56,116 nt of DNA from DATAPD01 sp036265385 (GCA_036265385.1 DATAPD010000054.1:1-56116); one strand, 5' to 3'. Positions 41,595 through 50,057 are shown, numbered from the stretch's first letter. Numbers and translations: made by a program. The notes: a model not told the origin generated them from the letters alone.

Positions 41595-41981
41595 CTATGT
41601 TTTCGAGGCCGCCTTCTTTTTGTTGGCGACGGTTCCTTTGCGTGGTCCTTTTCGAGTGCGCGCGTTGGTGTGTGTGCGCTGTCCGCGGACAGGCAGATTG
41701 CGGCGATGGCGGAACCCGCGATAGGAGCCGATTTCGATCAGCCGCTTGATGTTCATTGTGACATCTTTGCGGAGATCGCCTTCAACGGACCCCTCCGCTT
41801 CGATCACCTGGCGGATACGGTTCACTTCATCTTCGCCAAGATCCTGAACCTTCTTCATGGGATCAACTTTCGCCGCATCCAGAATTCGCGCGGCGCGCGG
41901 ATGCCCGATTCCGTAGATGTAAGTAAGCGCGATATTCACGTGTTTATTTCTCGGAAGATCGACGCCAGCTATACGTGCCAT
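41595..41981 (-). CDS. rpsM: Ribosomal protein S13
   Basis: Small-subunit head protein. Motifs: IAGVDLPRNKHVNIALTYIYG, GHPRAARILDAAKVD, SYRGFRHRRNLPVRGQRTHT and NARTRKGPRKGTVANKKK. Length 128 is normal. It follows rpmJ by 20 bp. Confidence 0.98.
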   Translation of the reverse strand: MARIAGVDLPRNKHVNIALTYIYGIGHPRAARILDAAKVDPMKKVQDLGEDEVNRIRQVIEAEGSVEGDLRKDVTMNIKRLIEIGSYRGFRHRRNLPVRGQRTHTNARTRKGPRKGTVANKKKAASKT

Positions 41982-42001
41982 AGTTTCCTCTTTTTAATCT
42001 T

Positions 42002-42115
42002 TTAACCTTGCCGCTGCTTGTGCTTGGAATTTACGCAGATCACACGCACAACGCCGTTGCGATGGATGATCTTGCACTTGTCACAAATTTTCTTTACCGA
42101 TGCTCGTACCTTCAT
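42002..42115 (-). CDS. rpmJ: Ribosomal protein L36
   Basis: A 37-residue zinc-ribbon protein of the large subunit. Sequence character: MKVRASVKKICDKCKIIHRN, then GVVRVICVNSKHKQRQG. The zinc ligands are C11, C14, C27 and H32, so it is the C+ form. It lies between infA and rpsM as usual. A CTGAGAACTG array ends 4 nt before its ATG in place of a Shine-Dalgarno site. Confidence 0.97.
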   Translation of the reverse strand: MKVRASVKKICDKCKIIHRNGVVRVICVNSKHKQRQG

Positions 42116-42118
42116 AAA

Positions 42119-42142
42119 CCAGTTCTCAGTTCTCAGTTGTCA
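42119..42142. repeat. CAGTTCTCAG repeat before rpmJ
   Basis: Two and a half copies of CAGTTCTCAG; on the coding strand GAGAACTG ends 4 nt before the rpmJ ATG. Confidence 0.65.
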
Positions 42143-42160
42143 GGAACAACAACTGCAGAT

Positions 42161-42379
42161 TCACTTATATCGATACACAATCCTGCCGCGATTTAAGTCG
42201 TAGGGCGAAAGCTCAACCGCGACTTTGTCGCCGGGCAGAATGCGGATGAAATTCTTGCGCATTTTGCCGGAAACATGCGCCAAGACCTGATGCTTGTTCT
42301 CTAGTTCCACCCGGAACATGGCATTCGGCAGAGGTTCGATGACCACTGCCATGACTTCAATCGCGTCTTCTTTACTCAT
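42161..42379 (-). CDS. infA: Translation initiation factor IF-1
   Basis: Small OB-fold factor that blocks the ribosomal A site in initiation. The 72 residues are canonical: MSKEDAIEVMAVVIEPLPNA, FRVELENKHQVLAHVSGKMRKN, and PGDKVAVELSPYDLNRGRIVYRYK. AGGA lies 4 nt before the ATG. The first codons and their upstream bases are duplicated exactly 118 bp upstream (42472-42501), see the separate entry. Confidence 0.98.
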   Translation of the reverse strand: MSKEDAIEVMAVVIEPLPNAMFRVELENKHQVLAHVSGKMRKNFIRILPGDKVAVELSPYDLNRGRIVYRYK

Positions 42380-42383
42380 TCAA
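42354..42383 (-). repeat. 30-bp direct repeat, infA copy
   Basis: Perfect 30-bp sequence covering the first eight or nine infA codons and the TTGA before the ATG. It is identical to 42472-42501. Confidence 0.95.
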
Positions 42384-42471
42384 TCCTTTTCCGCTTTGAT
42401 TCAAGATCCTTCGCTCCGCTCAGGATTTCGGCAGCGGGCTCCCGCTACGCTCACGCCCGCTAGTCGCCTCA
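42384..42471 (-). repeat. 88-bp hairpin element between the infA direct repeats
   Basis: It contains ATCCT/AGGAT around TTCGCTCCGCTC and a longer stem AGCGGGC/GCCCGCT (42433-42461) with a 15-nt loop. The arrangement, one element flanked by 30-bp direct repeats, looks like an insertion with target duplication or a local recombination product. Confidence 0.65.
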
Positions 42472-42497
42472 ACTTCAATCGCGTCTTCTTTACTCAT
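42420..42497 (-). pseudogene. 25-codon decoy reading frame made from a duplicated infA start
   Basis: The duplicated infA start retains its ATG (42495-42497) and the codons for MSKEDAIEV, then runs into the inserted element (EATSGRERSGSPLPKS) and stops at TGA, 42420-42422. GGAG lies 4 nt before the ATG, at least as good a site as that of the real gene. It might be translated as a leader peptide ahead of infA, or be an inert scar. The stop falls 41 bp before the true infA ATG. Confidence 0.7.
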
Positions 42498-42551
42498 TCA
42501 ACTCCAGTAGCAAGTAGTTGGTTGCTAGTTTCTAGTCCCAATTTCGATCAA

Positions 42552-43304
42552 CTACTGTGTCAAAATCTGCGGGCCGTTACGTGTGACAGCGACGCAGTGT
42601 TCAAAATGTGCGCTCGGACTACCGTCGACAGTGACAGCTGTCCACTTGTCGCCTAAAACTCGCGCTTCCGGTTTACCAAAATTCACCATCGGTTCGATGG
42701 CGAGTACCATGCCTTCTCGAAGCCGGGCGCCCAAACCACGTTTGCCGAAGTTCGGAACTTGCGGCTCTTCATGAAGCCGGGTACCGATTCCGTGCCCGAC
42801 GAACTCGCGCACCACGCTGAATCCGTTCGCTTCCACGTATTCCTGGACGGCAGCGCCAACATCGCCGATCGTGTTTCCGATGCGAACCTGGTCGATTCCC
42901 TTATAAAGCGATGCTTCGGTGACATCGAGGAGCTTTTTCACATCCTCCGAAACTGCATCGCCGACCGGAACGGTAATGGCAGCGTCGCCGTAATACCCGT
43001 CCATCACAACACCACAGTCGATCGAAACGATGTCACCGCTTTTCAGCACCCGTTTCTCGGACGGAATGCCGTGAACGATTTCCTCGTTGATCGAAGTACA
43101 GAGCACACAAGGGTAATCGTAATAGCCCTTGAATGCCGGCTTTGCTCCCGCATCGCGAATCTGCTTTTCAGCGGATCGCTCGAGATCCATCGTGGAAACC
43201 CCGGGTGCAACCAGCTTTCTCAGGGATTCGAGCACCTCGCGAACGATACGGCCACTGCTCCGCATTTTCGCGATCTCTGCTGACGATTTACAGACAATAG
43301 CCAT
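42552..43304 (-). CDS. map: Methionine aminopeptidase
   Basis: Removes the initiator methionine from new proteins; type I. Metal ligands sit in DCGVVMDGYYGDAAITV (two Asp), GHGIGTRLHEEP (His), AIEPM (Glu) and the final HFEHCVAVT (Glu). Length 250 is normal. It begins 5 bp after adk, the usual spc-operon neighbour. Confidence 0.97.
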   Translation of the reverse strand: MAIVCKSSAEIAKMRSSGRIVREVLESLRKLVAPGVSTMDLERSAEKQIRDAGAKPAFKGYYDYPCVLCTSINEEIVHGIPSEKRVLKSGDIVSIDCGVVMDGYYGDAAITVPVGDAVSEDVKKLLDVTEASLYKGIDQVRIGNTIGDVGAAVQEYVEANGFSVVREFVGHGIGTRLHEEPQVPNFGKRGLGARLREGMVLAIEPMVNFGKPEARVLGDKWTAVTVDGSPSAHFEHCVAVTRNGPQILTQ

Positions 43305-43309
43305 CCGCT

Positions 43310-44035
43310 TTAATGATCCGAACCGTGCGGCTGCGGCGTGCTGTGGCTGTCAATCACCCCAAAGATCTGTGCCGTTACTTCTTCGATCGGTAGATCGGCG
43401 TTCACCGAAACCAGTCGTCCGCGCTGCTCGTAGTAGTCCGCCACCGGACGCGTCTGTTCCTGATACGCAGCTAAACGACCGGAAATGACTTCTTCCCGAT
43501 CATCATTGCGCATGATCAGCTTCGTCCCATCGTCATCGCAAACTTCATCGAAACGAGGTGGCTGGAGATGGACGTTGTAAATGCGTCCACACTTAGGACA
43601 GGAACGTCTACCGGTGATACGGCTCAATAATCGATTATAGTCGACATCCAGACGCATCACAATCGGCAGGCACGGCCCATTCTTCACTCTTTCAAAGAAC
43701 TCATGCTCCAGGTAGGCATCCAACCAGCCAGCCTGGGCCGCGGTTCGCGGAAACCCATCCAAAATAAAGCCGGGATTGCAGTCGGTCTGCCGTAATCGGT
43801 CGGCGACCATGTCGCAAACCAGATTATCGGGCACCAGTTCGCCTCGATCCATCAAGGCCTTGGCCTGAAGACCTAACGGCGTTCCCTGCTTCACATGTTC
43901 CCGCAGAATGTCTCCGGTAGAAATCTGCGGGATGTGGTAATGCTCAACGATCTGCTTGGCCTGGGTTCCTTTCCCAGCTCCCGGAGGTCCTAGCAAGATC
44001 ACCGGTCCAATATTGCGCGCGGCTTCTTCCCCCAT
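43310..44035 (-). CDS. adk: Adenylate kinase
   Basis: Interconverts ATP plus AMP with two ADP. The P-loop is GPPGAGKGT (16-24), then ISTGDILREHV, LDGFPRTAAQA and the zinc-bearing lid with CPKCGRIYN and the later VCDDDG, followed by RNDDREEVISGRL. Length is 241, normal for the long form plus a short His-rich tail. It lies between secY and map. Confidence 0.97.
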   Translation of the reverse strand: MGEEAARNIGPVILLGPPGAGKGTQAKQIVEHYHIPQISTGDILREHVKQGTPLGLQAKALMDRGELVPDNLVCDMVADRLRQTDCNPGFILDGFPRTAAQAGWLDAYLEHEFFERVKNGPCLPIVMRLDVDYNRLLSRITGRRSCPKCGRIYNVHLQPPRFDEVCDDDGTKLIMRNDDREEVISGRLAAYQEQTRPVADYYEQRGRLVSVNADLPIEEVTAQIFGVIDSHSTPQPHGSDH

Positions 44036-44068
44036 CGAGTTCGCCCTAGCCTCTCGATCCTTCTTTTT

Positions 44069-44089
44069 CGTTCGGAATCAGGCCGAACG
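44069..44089. other. Hairpin in the secY-adk spacer
   Basis: CGTTCGG and CCGAACG pair perfectly around a 7-nt loop, 34 nt before the adk start. No T-run follows on the coding strand, so it may be an mRNA structure and not a terminator. The rest of the 135-bp gap shows nothing clear. Confidence 0.4.
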
Positions 44090-44170
44090 ATACCGCGACA
44101 TCCTAGTCCCTTCAGAGACGTTCTGTATGTGACCCCTGAACCGGACTTTCTCCCTGGGGGATTATCTTTA

Positions 44171-45556
44171 TTACCAAGTACGCCGTCCACGGATTCGACC
44201 GCTGCGGGGCGTAAATCCGTCGTAGTGACGCATGATCAGTTGCGCTTCGATCTGGGTGACGGTATCCATGGCCACGCCGACGACGATCAACAACGAAGTG
44301 CCACCGAAATAGAAATTGACTCCTAAACCGTTTGTAACCCAGTTAGGCAAGTGCTCAAACCAAGCACCGACTGCGCCGGGCAGGTGGTTCAAGTGAATAC
44401 CAGCGATCATCCATTCCGGAATGAAGGACACAATGATCAGGTAGAGCGCACCGACGAGAGTGATCCGCGTCAGGACTTCGTTGATGAAGTCCGCAGTGCG
44501 TTTGCCCGGCCGAATACCGGGGATGAATCCGCCGTACTTCCGCATGTTGTCTGCAACTTCATTCGGGTTAAAGACGATCGACACGTAGAAGTAGGCAAAG
44601 AAAATAATGCCGACTGCATACAGCAAGGTGTAAAGGGGCTCACCCCAGCCCAGCGCGCGCAGCAGCGGGCCGAAATAGCGCGTATCGCGTAAGCCATAAC
44701 CGACGGTCTGAGGCAGGGTCAAAATAGACGAGGCAAAGATGACCGGCATAACACCGCCAGCGTTTACGCGAAGAGGCAAGTGCGTGGATTGACCGCCCAT
44801 CACGCGCCGTCCGACAACCTTCTTTGCGTACTGTACCGGGATGCGGCGTTCGCTTCGCTCCACGTAGACCACGAAGGCCACGACGGCAACCATCAGCGCA
44901 AGGAGAATCAGGACTGCGGGAGCAGTGAAACCTCCCCATGCATCAGTCTTAATTTTCTGGAAGAGATCCGCGACGCCGCGCGGCAAGCCAACGACGATGC
45001 CAGCGAAGATCAGCAAAGACATTCCGTTGCCGACACCGCGCTCAGTAATCTGTTCGCCAAGCCACATGATGAACGCGCTTCCCGTGGTCAAAGTGAGCAT
45101 CGTCATCAGGACAAACCCAGCGCCAGGGTTCATGACGAAGTCACCGCTTTTTTGAAGACTGATGGCAATGCCAAAGGACTGAATCGCACTCAGAATGACC
45201 GTCAGATAACGCGTCCACTGAGTGATCTTTTTGCGGCCGAGTTCGCCTTCCTTTTGCAGCTTCGCGAGTGGCTCATACACGACCGTCAACAACTGAAGAA
45301 TGATCGATGCCGTGATGTACGGCATGATGCCGAGAGCAAAAATTGTCAGTCGGCGCAACTGGCTTCCGGACATCAGGTCGACAAATCCGAGGAAGGTTCC
45401 GCGGTTCTGTTCGAAGAACTGCTGCAGTCGATCGGCGTTGATGCCGGGCGTTGGAATGTGTCCGCCCAACCGATAAACCGCCAGCATTCCGAGCGTGAAG
45501 AGAATGCGCTTGCGGAGATCTGGAATCCGGAAGATGTTGGCCAGCTTGTCAAACAT
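44171..45556 (-). CDS. secY: Protein translocase subunit SecY
   Basis: Central channel of the Sec translocon. 461 residues with ten membrane helices. Typical stretches are LGMLAVYRLGGHIPTPGIN (helix 1), LGIMPYITASIILQLL, the loop KEGELGRKKITQWTRYLT, PLRVNAGGVMPVIFASSIL, NMRKYGGFIPGIRPGKRTA and the C-terminal QIEAQLIMRHYDGF. The start follows the rplO stop without a gap. Confidence 0.98.
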   Translation of the reverse strand: MFDKLANIFRIPDLRKRILFTLGMLAVYRLGGHIPTPGINADRLQQFFEQNRGTFLGFVDLMSGSQLRRLTIFALGIMPYITASIILQLLTVVYEPLAKLQKEGELGRKKITQWTRYLTVILSAIQSFGIAISLQKSGDFVMNPGAGFVLMTMLTLTTGSAFIMWLGEQITERGVGNGMSLLIFAGIVVGLPRGVADLFQKIKTDAWGGFTAPAVLILLALMVAVVAFVVYVERSERRIPVQYAKKVVGRRVMGGQSTHLPLRVNAGGVMPVIFASSILTLPQTVGYGLRDTRYFGPLLRALGWGEPLYTLLYAVGIIFFAYFYVSIVFNPNEVADNMRKYGGFIPGIRPGKRTADFINEVLTRITLVGALYLIIVSFIPEWMIAGIHLNHLPGAVGAWFEHLPNWVTNGLGVNFYFGGTSLLIVVGVAMDTVTQIEAQLIMRHYDGFTPRSGRIRGRRTW

Positions 45557-45997
45557 TTACTGCAAGACCTCGAACTTGCCGCCCGCCTTGGTGATCTTTT
45601 CCTGCGCCGACTTGGAGAACTTGTGCGCGTGCACGGTGAGGGCGCTCTTGAGTTCGCCATCGCCGAGGATTTTGATCGGCAACTTCTTGCTGTGAACCAC
45701 ACCGGACTTTTGCAAAACTTCCGGAGTGATGGTCGACTCGCCGATAGCGGCAAGTTTATCCAGGTTCACGACCGCGTATTCCTGGCGAAAGATGTTCTTG
45801 AAGCCGCGCTTGGGCAAACGGCGGTGAAGCGGCATCTGGCCGCCTTCAAAACCGCGCATCATGCGCGAACCGCTGCGGGAGCGCTGCCCTTTGTGTCCGC
45901 GAGCAGAGGTCTTGCCCATACCCGACCCCATACCGCGTCCGACGCGCTTTTTATTGCTGGAGGCTTTCTTTGGTGCTCGAAGGTTCGATAAGTTCAT
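45557..45997 (-). CDS. rplO: Ribosomal protein L15
   Basis: Large-subunit protein. The start at 45997 (MNLSNLRAPKKASSNKKR) is preferred over the longer frame because GGAG lies before it and the extra residues (MRSWSRT) have no counterpart. 146 residues; RVGRGMGSGMGKTSARGHKG and GGQMPLHRRLPKRGFKN are diagnostic. Four bases separate it from the rpmD stop. Confidence 0.97.
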   Translation of the reverse strand: MNLSNLRAPKKASSNKKRVGRGMGSGMGKTSARGHKGQRSRSGSRMMRGFEGGQMPLHRRLPKRGFKNIFRQEYAVVNLDKLAAIGESTITPEVLQKSGVVHSKKLPIKILGDGELKSALTVHAHKFSKSAQEKITKAGGKFEVLQ

Positions 45998-46001
45998 CGT
46001 C

Positions 46002-46208
46002 CTACTCCACGATCTCAACCAGGTGTGGAATCTTTGCGACCATGCCGCGAATCGCTGGCGTGTCGGGACGCTCGATCACCTGGTTGAGCCGAGTGAATCC
46101 CAAACCTTTCACAACCAATTTGTGTTTGACCGGCGCCTGAATACCGGAGCGCACCCACTTGAGGTGCAACTTGCCGCCGCTTGTCTTACTTGTTTTCTTC
46201 GCTGACAT
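46002..46208 (-). CDS. rpmD: Ribosomal protein L30
   Basis: Small large-subunit protein, 68 residues. Core: LHLKWVRSGIQAPVKHKLVV, KGLGFTRLNQVIERPDTPAIRG-like segment, and GMVAKIPHLVEIVE. An N-terminal Ser/Thr/Lys-rich stretch (SAKKTSKTSGG) is slightly longer than normal. Usual position between rpsE and rplO. Confidence 0.95.
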   Translation of the reverse strand: MSAKKTSKTSGGKLHLKWVRSGIQAPVKHKLVVKGLGFTRLNQVIERPDTPAIRGMVAKIPHLVEIVE

Positions 46209-46240
46209 AAATGTTTTTCAACTCGTTTTCAGTCGAGGAT

Positions 46241-46750
46241 TTAGAGTTCCTCTGCCGCCTTGCCTCGCAGATTCGCGACCGCTTCTTTGTTCTTCAATTT
46301 CTTCAGAGCGTCAAAAGTTGCTTTGACCACGTTGTGCGGATTCGTCGTGCCGATGGACTTTGTCAGCACATTCTGGATTCCGGCCGAGGTCATCACAGCG
46401 CGCACTGCTCCACCGGCGATCACTCCGGTACCCTCCGGAGCCGGCTTCAGAAGAACACGACCCGAGCCGTAGCGTCCGAGCGACAGGTGCGGAATCGTGG
46501 TCTGCGTGAGATTGACCTTCAGAAGGTTCTTCTTTGCGGACTCGATACCCTTTCGAATTGCCTGAGGTACTTCCTTCGCCTTACCGGATCCGTAGCCGAC
46601 AACAGCGGCGGACGGATCGCCAACGACGACCAGCGCCGCGAACGAAAGATTTTTTCCGCCCTTGACGACCTTGGTGACGCGATTAATCGCGACCACCTGA
46701 TCCTTCAATTGAAAACTTCCTGCATCCAGCTTCTTAGTCACGCTTGGCAT
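46241..46750 (-). CDS. rpsE: Ribosomal protein S5
   Basis: Small-subunit protein important for fidelity. 169 residues; QVVAINRVTKVVKGGKNLSF, VVGDPSAAVVGYGSGKAKEV, GAVRAVMTSAGIQNVLTKS and GTTNPHNVVKATFDAL are characteristic. The start lies 32 bp after rplR. Confidence 0.98.
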   Translation of the reverse strand: MPSVTKKLDAGSFQLKDQVVAINRVTKVVKGGKNLSFAALVVVGDPSAAVVGYGSGKAKEVPQAIRKGIESAKKNLLKVNLTQTTIPHLSLGRYGSGRVLLKPAPEGTGVIAGGAVRAVMTSAGIQNVLTKSIGTTNPHNVVKATFDALKKLKNKEAVANLRGKAAEEL

Positions 46751-46782
46751 TCTTAAACTCTCGATTCCGTCTGAATTCCCGA

Positions 46783-47148
46783 CTAGAACTTCAATCCGCT
46801 TTCGCGAGCAGCATCCGCCAGCGCTTTCACGCGCCCGTGGTAGATGTATCCGCCGCGATCAAACACAACTTTTTCGATACCTTTAGCCTTGGCGCGTTCC
46901 GCGATTGATTTGCCAACAGCCTTGGCAGCGGCCAAGTTTCCGCCGGTACGGCGGTCGGCTTTCTTTCCTTCCGCCGTGCTAGCCGCAACTAGCGTTGTGC
47001 CGTGCAGGTCGTCAATCACCTGGACGTAAATGTGATTGAGTGAGCGGTACACATTAAGACGAGGGCGATCTGCCGTGCCCAGAACTTTCTTCCGGATGCG
47101 GTCATGGACGCGCTGCCGTGTTGCGTTTTTTCCTGCTTTCGTAAACAT
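46783..47148 (-). CDS. rplR: Ribosomal protein L18
   Basis: Binds 5S rRNA. The start at 47148 (MFTKAGKNATRQRVHDRIRK) is chosen over the GTG at 47163 because AAGGA precedes it. 121 residues; GTADRPRLNVYRSLNHIYVQ, LVAASTAEG and FDRGGYIYHGRVKALADAAR are typical. Confidence 0.97.
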   Translation of the reverse strand: MFTKAGKNATRQRVHDRIRKKVLGTADRPRLNVYRSLNHIYVQVIDDLHGTTLVAASTAEGKKADRRTGGNLAAAKAVGKSIAERAKAKGIEKVVFDRGGYIYHGRVKALADAARESGLKF

Positions 47149-47213
47149 GTTTCTATCCTTCACCCCGGGTTTCTATACCGGGTCTCGCAATGTTATGCGA
47201 CGATCGTTAATCC

Positions 47214-47753
47214 TTACTTCGCACCAGTCTTGCCGACCTTCTTCTTCAGGCGCTCGCCGGCGTAACGCACACCCTTGTTCTTGTACGGATCGGGTGGGCG
47301 AAGCGCTCGCATTTCCGCAGCAACCTGGCCGACCTTCTGACGATCGATCCCGGTCAGCGTCAGCTTGGTTTGTTTGGGATCCACTGCAACGTCGACTCCC
47401 GTGGGGAGCGGATACTCAATCGGGTGCGAGTAGCCAAGGTTGAAAACGACGATTCCTTTGCCCTTCATCTCGGCGCGGTAGCCGATCCCGACAATCTCCA
47501 GTTCGCGCGTCCAACCCTTCGTGACGCCTTCCACAGCATTATTCACGAGGGCGCGGGCAAGACCGTGCAGAGCGGCCTGTGAATCGTTCTGGCGTAGGGC
47601 AACGAGATTTCCATCCTTTTGTTCGAGGGAGATGCCAGATGGAATCGACGTGTCCAGTTTGCCCTTGGGCCCTTGAATCGCGATGACGTTGCCATCAATC
47701 TTGACCGTCACGCCTTTAGGGACGGCTATCGGTTTTTTTCCAATTCGTGACAT
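47214..47753 (-). CDS. rplF: Ribosomal protein L6
   Basis: Large-subunit protein near the factor-binding site. 179 residues. It begins MSRIGKKPIAVPKGVTVKI and contains GPKGKLDTSIP, GLARALVNNAVEGVTKGWTR and the end LRPPDPYKNKGVRYAGE. Length is normal. Confidence 0.98.
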   Translation of the reverse strand: MSRIGKKPIAVPKGVTVKIDGNVIAIQGPKGKLDTSIPSGISLEQKDGNLVALRQNDSQAALHGLARALVNNAVEGVTKGWTRELEIVGIGYRAEMKGKGIVVFNLGYSHPIEYPLPTGVDVAVDPKQTKLTLTGIDRQKVGQVAAEMRALRPPDPYKNKGVRYAGERLKKKVGKTGAK

Positions 47754-47805
47754 AGATTAGCTCTTTGCTTCTAGCTGCTGGCAATCGAAAAACTTGGAAG
47801 CAGCT

Positions 47806-48204
47806 CTACCAGATCTCACAGAGTACTTCGCCGCCGACGCCTTCCTTGCGAGCCTGACGACCAGTCATGACTCCACGCGGAGTGGTGAGAATGTTGATGC
47901 CCAACCCACCGAGAACTCGAGGGATTTCAGTACGACGCACGTACACGCGGCAACCCGGACGCGACACGCGTTCCACGTTCGAGATGGCGGCTTCGTTGGT
48001 CGAACTGTACTTGAGGTACACACGAATCACTTTGTGGCCACCCTCTTCGGTCGCCTTGTAATTCGCGATATAGCCTTCTTCTTTCAAAATGCGGGCAATC
48101 TCGGCCTTCAGTTTGGAAGCCGGGACATCCACTTTCTGGTGCCGTGCGCGTATCGCGTTACGGATGCGCGCCAGCATGTCTGCGACCGGATCGGTCAACC
48201 TCAT
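47806..48204 (-). CDS. rpsH: Ribosomal protein S8
   Basis: Primary 16S rRNA-binding protein; in E. coli it represses the spc operon. 132 residues: DPVADMLARIRNAIRARHQK, ILKEEGYIANYKATEEGG, VYVRRTEIPRVLGGLGINIL and the C-terminal GVGGEVLCEIW. The rpsN-rpsH gap is 107 bp, where an S8-binding site could lie, but I did not identify one. Confidence 0.98.
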   Translation of the reverse strand: MRLTDPVADMLARIRNAIRARHQKVDVPASKLKAEIARILKEEGYIANYKATEEGGHKVIRVYLKYSSTNEAAISNVERVSRPGCRVYVRRTEIPRVLGGLGINILTTPRGVMTGRQARKEGVGGEVLCEIW

Positions 48205-48311
48205 TCTTGTTTCTCCTCAAGTCGCCCGTTTGCTTCAGCTTGTCTACTGCCGAAGAACCTGCGGCGACGTCGTATGCACCCGCGCGATATTTGCGCAGGC
48301 CGTTTCGTTAC

Positions 48312-48497
48312 TTACCAGGACGACTTCGAAACGCCCGGAATCTCTCCTCGCAACGCCAAACCACGGAAGCACAGACGGCAAACGCCGAACTTGCGGAGGT
48401 AGCCGCGCGGGCGTCCGCAGATCTTGCAGCGGTTGTGCTTGCGGGACGAAAACTTGGGTTTCCGTGCGTCCTTAACTCGTTTTGCTGTAGTAGCCAT
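48312..48497 (-). CDS. rpsN: Ribosomal protein S14, zinc form
   Basis: Short type-Z S14 of 61 residues with two CxxC pairs (CKICGRPRGYL and CRLCFRGLAL), so it binds zinc. The end LALRGEIPGVSKSSW is canonical. Confidence 0.98.
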   Translation of the reverse strand: MATTAKRVKDARKPKFSSRKHNRCKICGRPRGYLRKFGVCRLCFRGLALRGEIPGVSKSSW

Positions 48498-48533
48498 GAA
48501 TTCCTTTTCTTAAACGTTCAACACTCGAAACAT

Positions 48534-49151
48534 TTATGCCCGGAACGGCATGCCCAAATGCTTAAGCAGCGCGCGCGCCTGGTCATCCGAACCAGCAGTC
48601 GTCACAATCGTGACGTTCATCCCTTTGAGTTTGTCGACCCTCGCGTAATCAATTTCCGGAAAGATCAACTGGTCGTGAAGGCCAAGCGTGTAATTGCCTC
48701 GTCCGTCAAACGACTTCGTCGAAACACCACGGAAGTCGCGGACTCGAGGTAGCACGATATTGACCAAGCGGTCCAGAAACTCGTACATGCGGTCTCCGCG
48801 CAGCGTGACCATCGCACCGATCGGCATGCCAGCACGGACCTTGAAAGCGGCGATCGACTTCTTCGCGCGAGTGACGACTGGCTTCTGACCAGTGATCTGG
48901 CTGAGTTCATTTACCGCAGGGTCGAGAATCTTCGCGTTCTGTGTTGCTTCACCCACTCCCATGTTCACAACGATCTTGTGGAGTCGCGGCACCGCCATCG
49001 CGTTCTTCGAGTCCAGTTCCTTCATCAACGCGGGCGCGATTTCTTTTTCAAAGCGTACACGTAACCGCGGACGCTCTTTCGCGCTGTGACGCGCTGCTTC
49101 AGGCGCCTTCGCTGGTTCTTGCTGCTTTTCGACTTTTTCCTTCTTTGCCAT
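48534..49151 (-). CDS. rplE: Ribosomal protein L5
   Basis: Binds 5S rRNA at the central protuberance. The core runs RFEKEIAPALMKELDSKNAM, PRLHKIVVNMGVGEA, QKPVVTRAKKSIAAFKVRAG and LGLHDQLIFPEID-type sequences. An N-terminal extension of about 28 residues (Lys/Glu/Ala-rich) makes it 205 long instead of ~180. Confidence 0.97.
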   Translation of the reverse strand: MAKKEKVEKQQEPAKAPEAARHSAKERPRLRVRFEKEIAPALMKELDSKNAMAVPRLHKIVVNMGVGEATQNAKILDPAVNELSQITGQKPVVTRAKKSIAAFKVRAGMPIGAMVTLRGDRMYEFLDRLVNIVLPRVRDFRGVSTKSFDGRGNYTLGLHDQLIFPEIDYARVDKLKGMNVTIVTTAGSDDQARALLKHLGMPFRA

Positions 49152-49240
49152 TGCTCAACCTTTATTCACGGTTTCGGAGTGGATACCGGTTCGTGATATT
49201 TCACTTTCGAGTTTCAAACTCGCTGTTAACGCCAGGACAA

Positions 49241-49579
49241 CTACTTATCCAAAGTTGTTCCACACTTCTTGCAGACGCGAACCTTTTTATCGCCTTGCTT
49301 TGCGTGTCCGATTCGAACGGGTCCGCAGCTCGGGCAGACTAATTGGACATTCGCGATCGAAATCCGGCTCTCCTGTTCGGCAATGCCGCCCTTGATGTTG
49401 CGCTGCGGATTTGGGCGGACGTGTTTTTTCACCATCATCACGTGTTCGACGAGAACTTTCCCATCGCCTGGAAACACTCGCAGAACGCGCCCTTCTTTTC
49501 CTTTGTCCCGACCGGTCATGACCTTTACGTTGTCATTCCGGCGAATATCAACTCTCTTGTGTGCCGTTGCTGTTGACAT
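49241..49579 (-). CDS. rplX: Ribosomal protein L24
   Basis: Early-assembly large-subunit protein. 112 residues with KOW start (VDIRRNDNVKVMTGRDKGKE), GRVLRVFPGDGKVLVEHV and a C-terminal zinc-ribbon with two CxxC pairs (CPSCGPVRIG and CKKCGTTLD). Confidence 0.97.
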   Translation of the reverse strand: MSTATAHKRVDIRRNDNVKVMTGRDKGKEGRVLRVFPGDGKVLVEHVMMVKKHVRPNPQRNIKGGIAEQESRISIANVQLVCPSCGPVRIGHAKQGDKKVRVCKKCGTTLDK

Positions 49580-49637
49580 AAAAAATCCAAGTTTCGAAGT
49601 TTCAAGGTTTTAAAGTTTCAGAACCTGGCCTCTTCCA

Positions 49638-49663
49638 CTCAATGTCACCTTGGGAACATTGAG
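49638..49663. other. Hairpin in the rplN-rplX spacer
   Basis: CTCAATGT/ACATTGAG, a perfect 8-bp stem with a 10-nt loop. It lies on the rplX leader with no T-run. TTTCGAAGTTTCAAGG-type repeat words fill 49585-49622. Confidence 0.45.
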
Positions 49664-49685
49664 GCTTCCGAAACCTCTACGCCGC

Positions 49686-50057
49686 TTACAAAACTTCTGG
49701 AGCGAGCGAGACAATTTTCAAAAATTTCTTTTCGCGCAATTCGCGCGCGACCGGACCGAACACACGCGTTCCGACCGGCTCTCCAGCTTCGTTAATCAAT
49801 ACTGCAGCGTTTTGATCAAAGCGAATATAAGTGCCGTCCCGACGACGATGCTCTTTTCGGGTACGCACGATGACTGCTTTGACCACCTTGCCTTTTTGCA
49901 CCTGTCCGTCCGGAGACGCTTCTTTCACACTGGCGGTGATCACATCGCCAAGGCCGGCGCGCAAACCTGTCGCACCGCCCAGCGGGAGGATCATCTGAAG
50001 CTTGCGGGCGCCGCTGTTATCGGCGACCTCCAGCATGGTTCTCATCATCACGGCCAT
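49686..50057 (-). CDS. rplN: Ribosomal protein L14
   Basis: Conserved subunit-interface protein. 123 residues; RTMLEVADNSGARKLQMIL, GDVITASVKEASPDGQVQKG, VVKAVIVRTRKEHRRRDGTY and IRFDQNAAVLINEAGEPVGT are typical. Confidence 0.98.
   Translation of the reverse strand: MAVMMRTMLEVADNSGARKLQMILPLGGATGLRAGLGDVITASVKEASPDGQVQKGKVVKAVIVRTRKEHRRRDGTYIRFDQNAAVLINEAGEPVGTRVFGPVARELREKKFLKIVSLAPEVL

Noticed and set aside
42384..42471. Insertion sequence upstream of infA
   Set aside because: Only 88 bp, no transposase and no clear terminal inverted repeats; called a hairpin element.
44780..45991. 403-codon open frame on the plus strand
   Set aside because: Opposite secY and rplO; a shadow of their codon bias with no recognisable protein.
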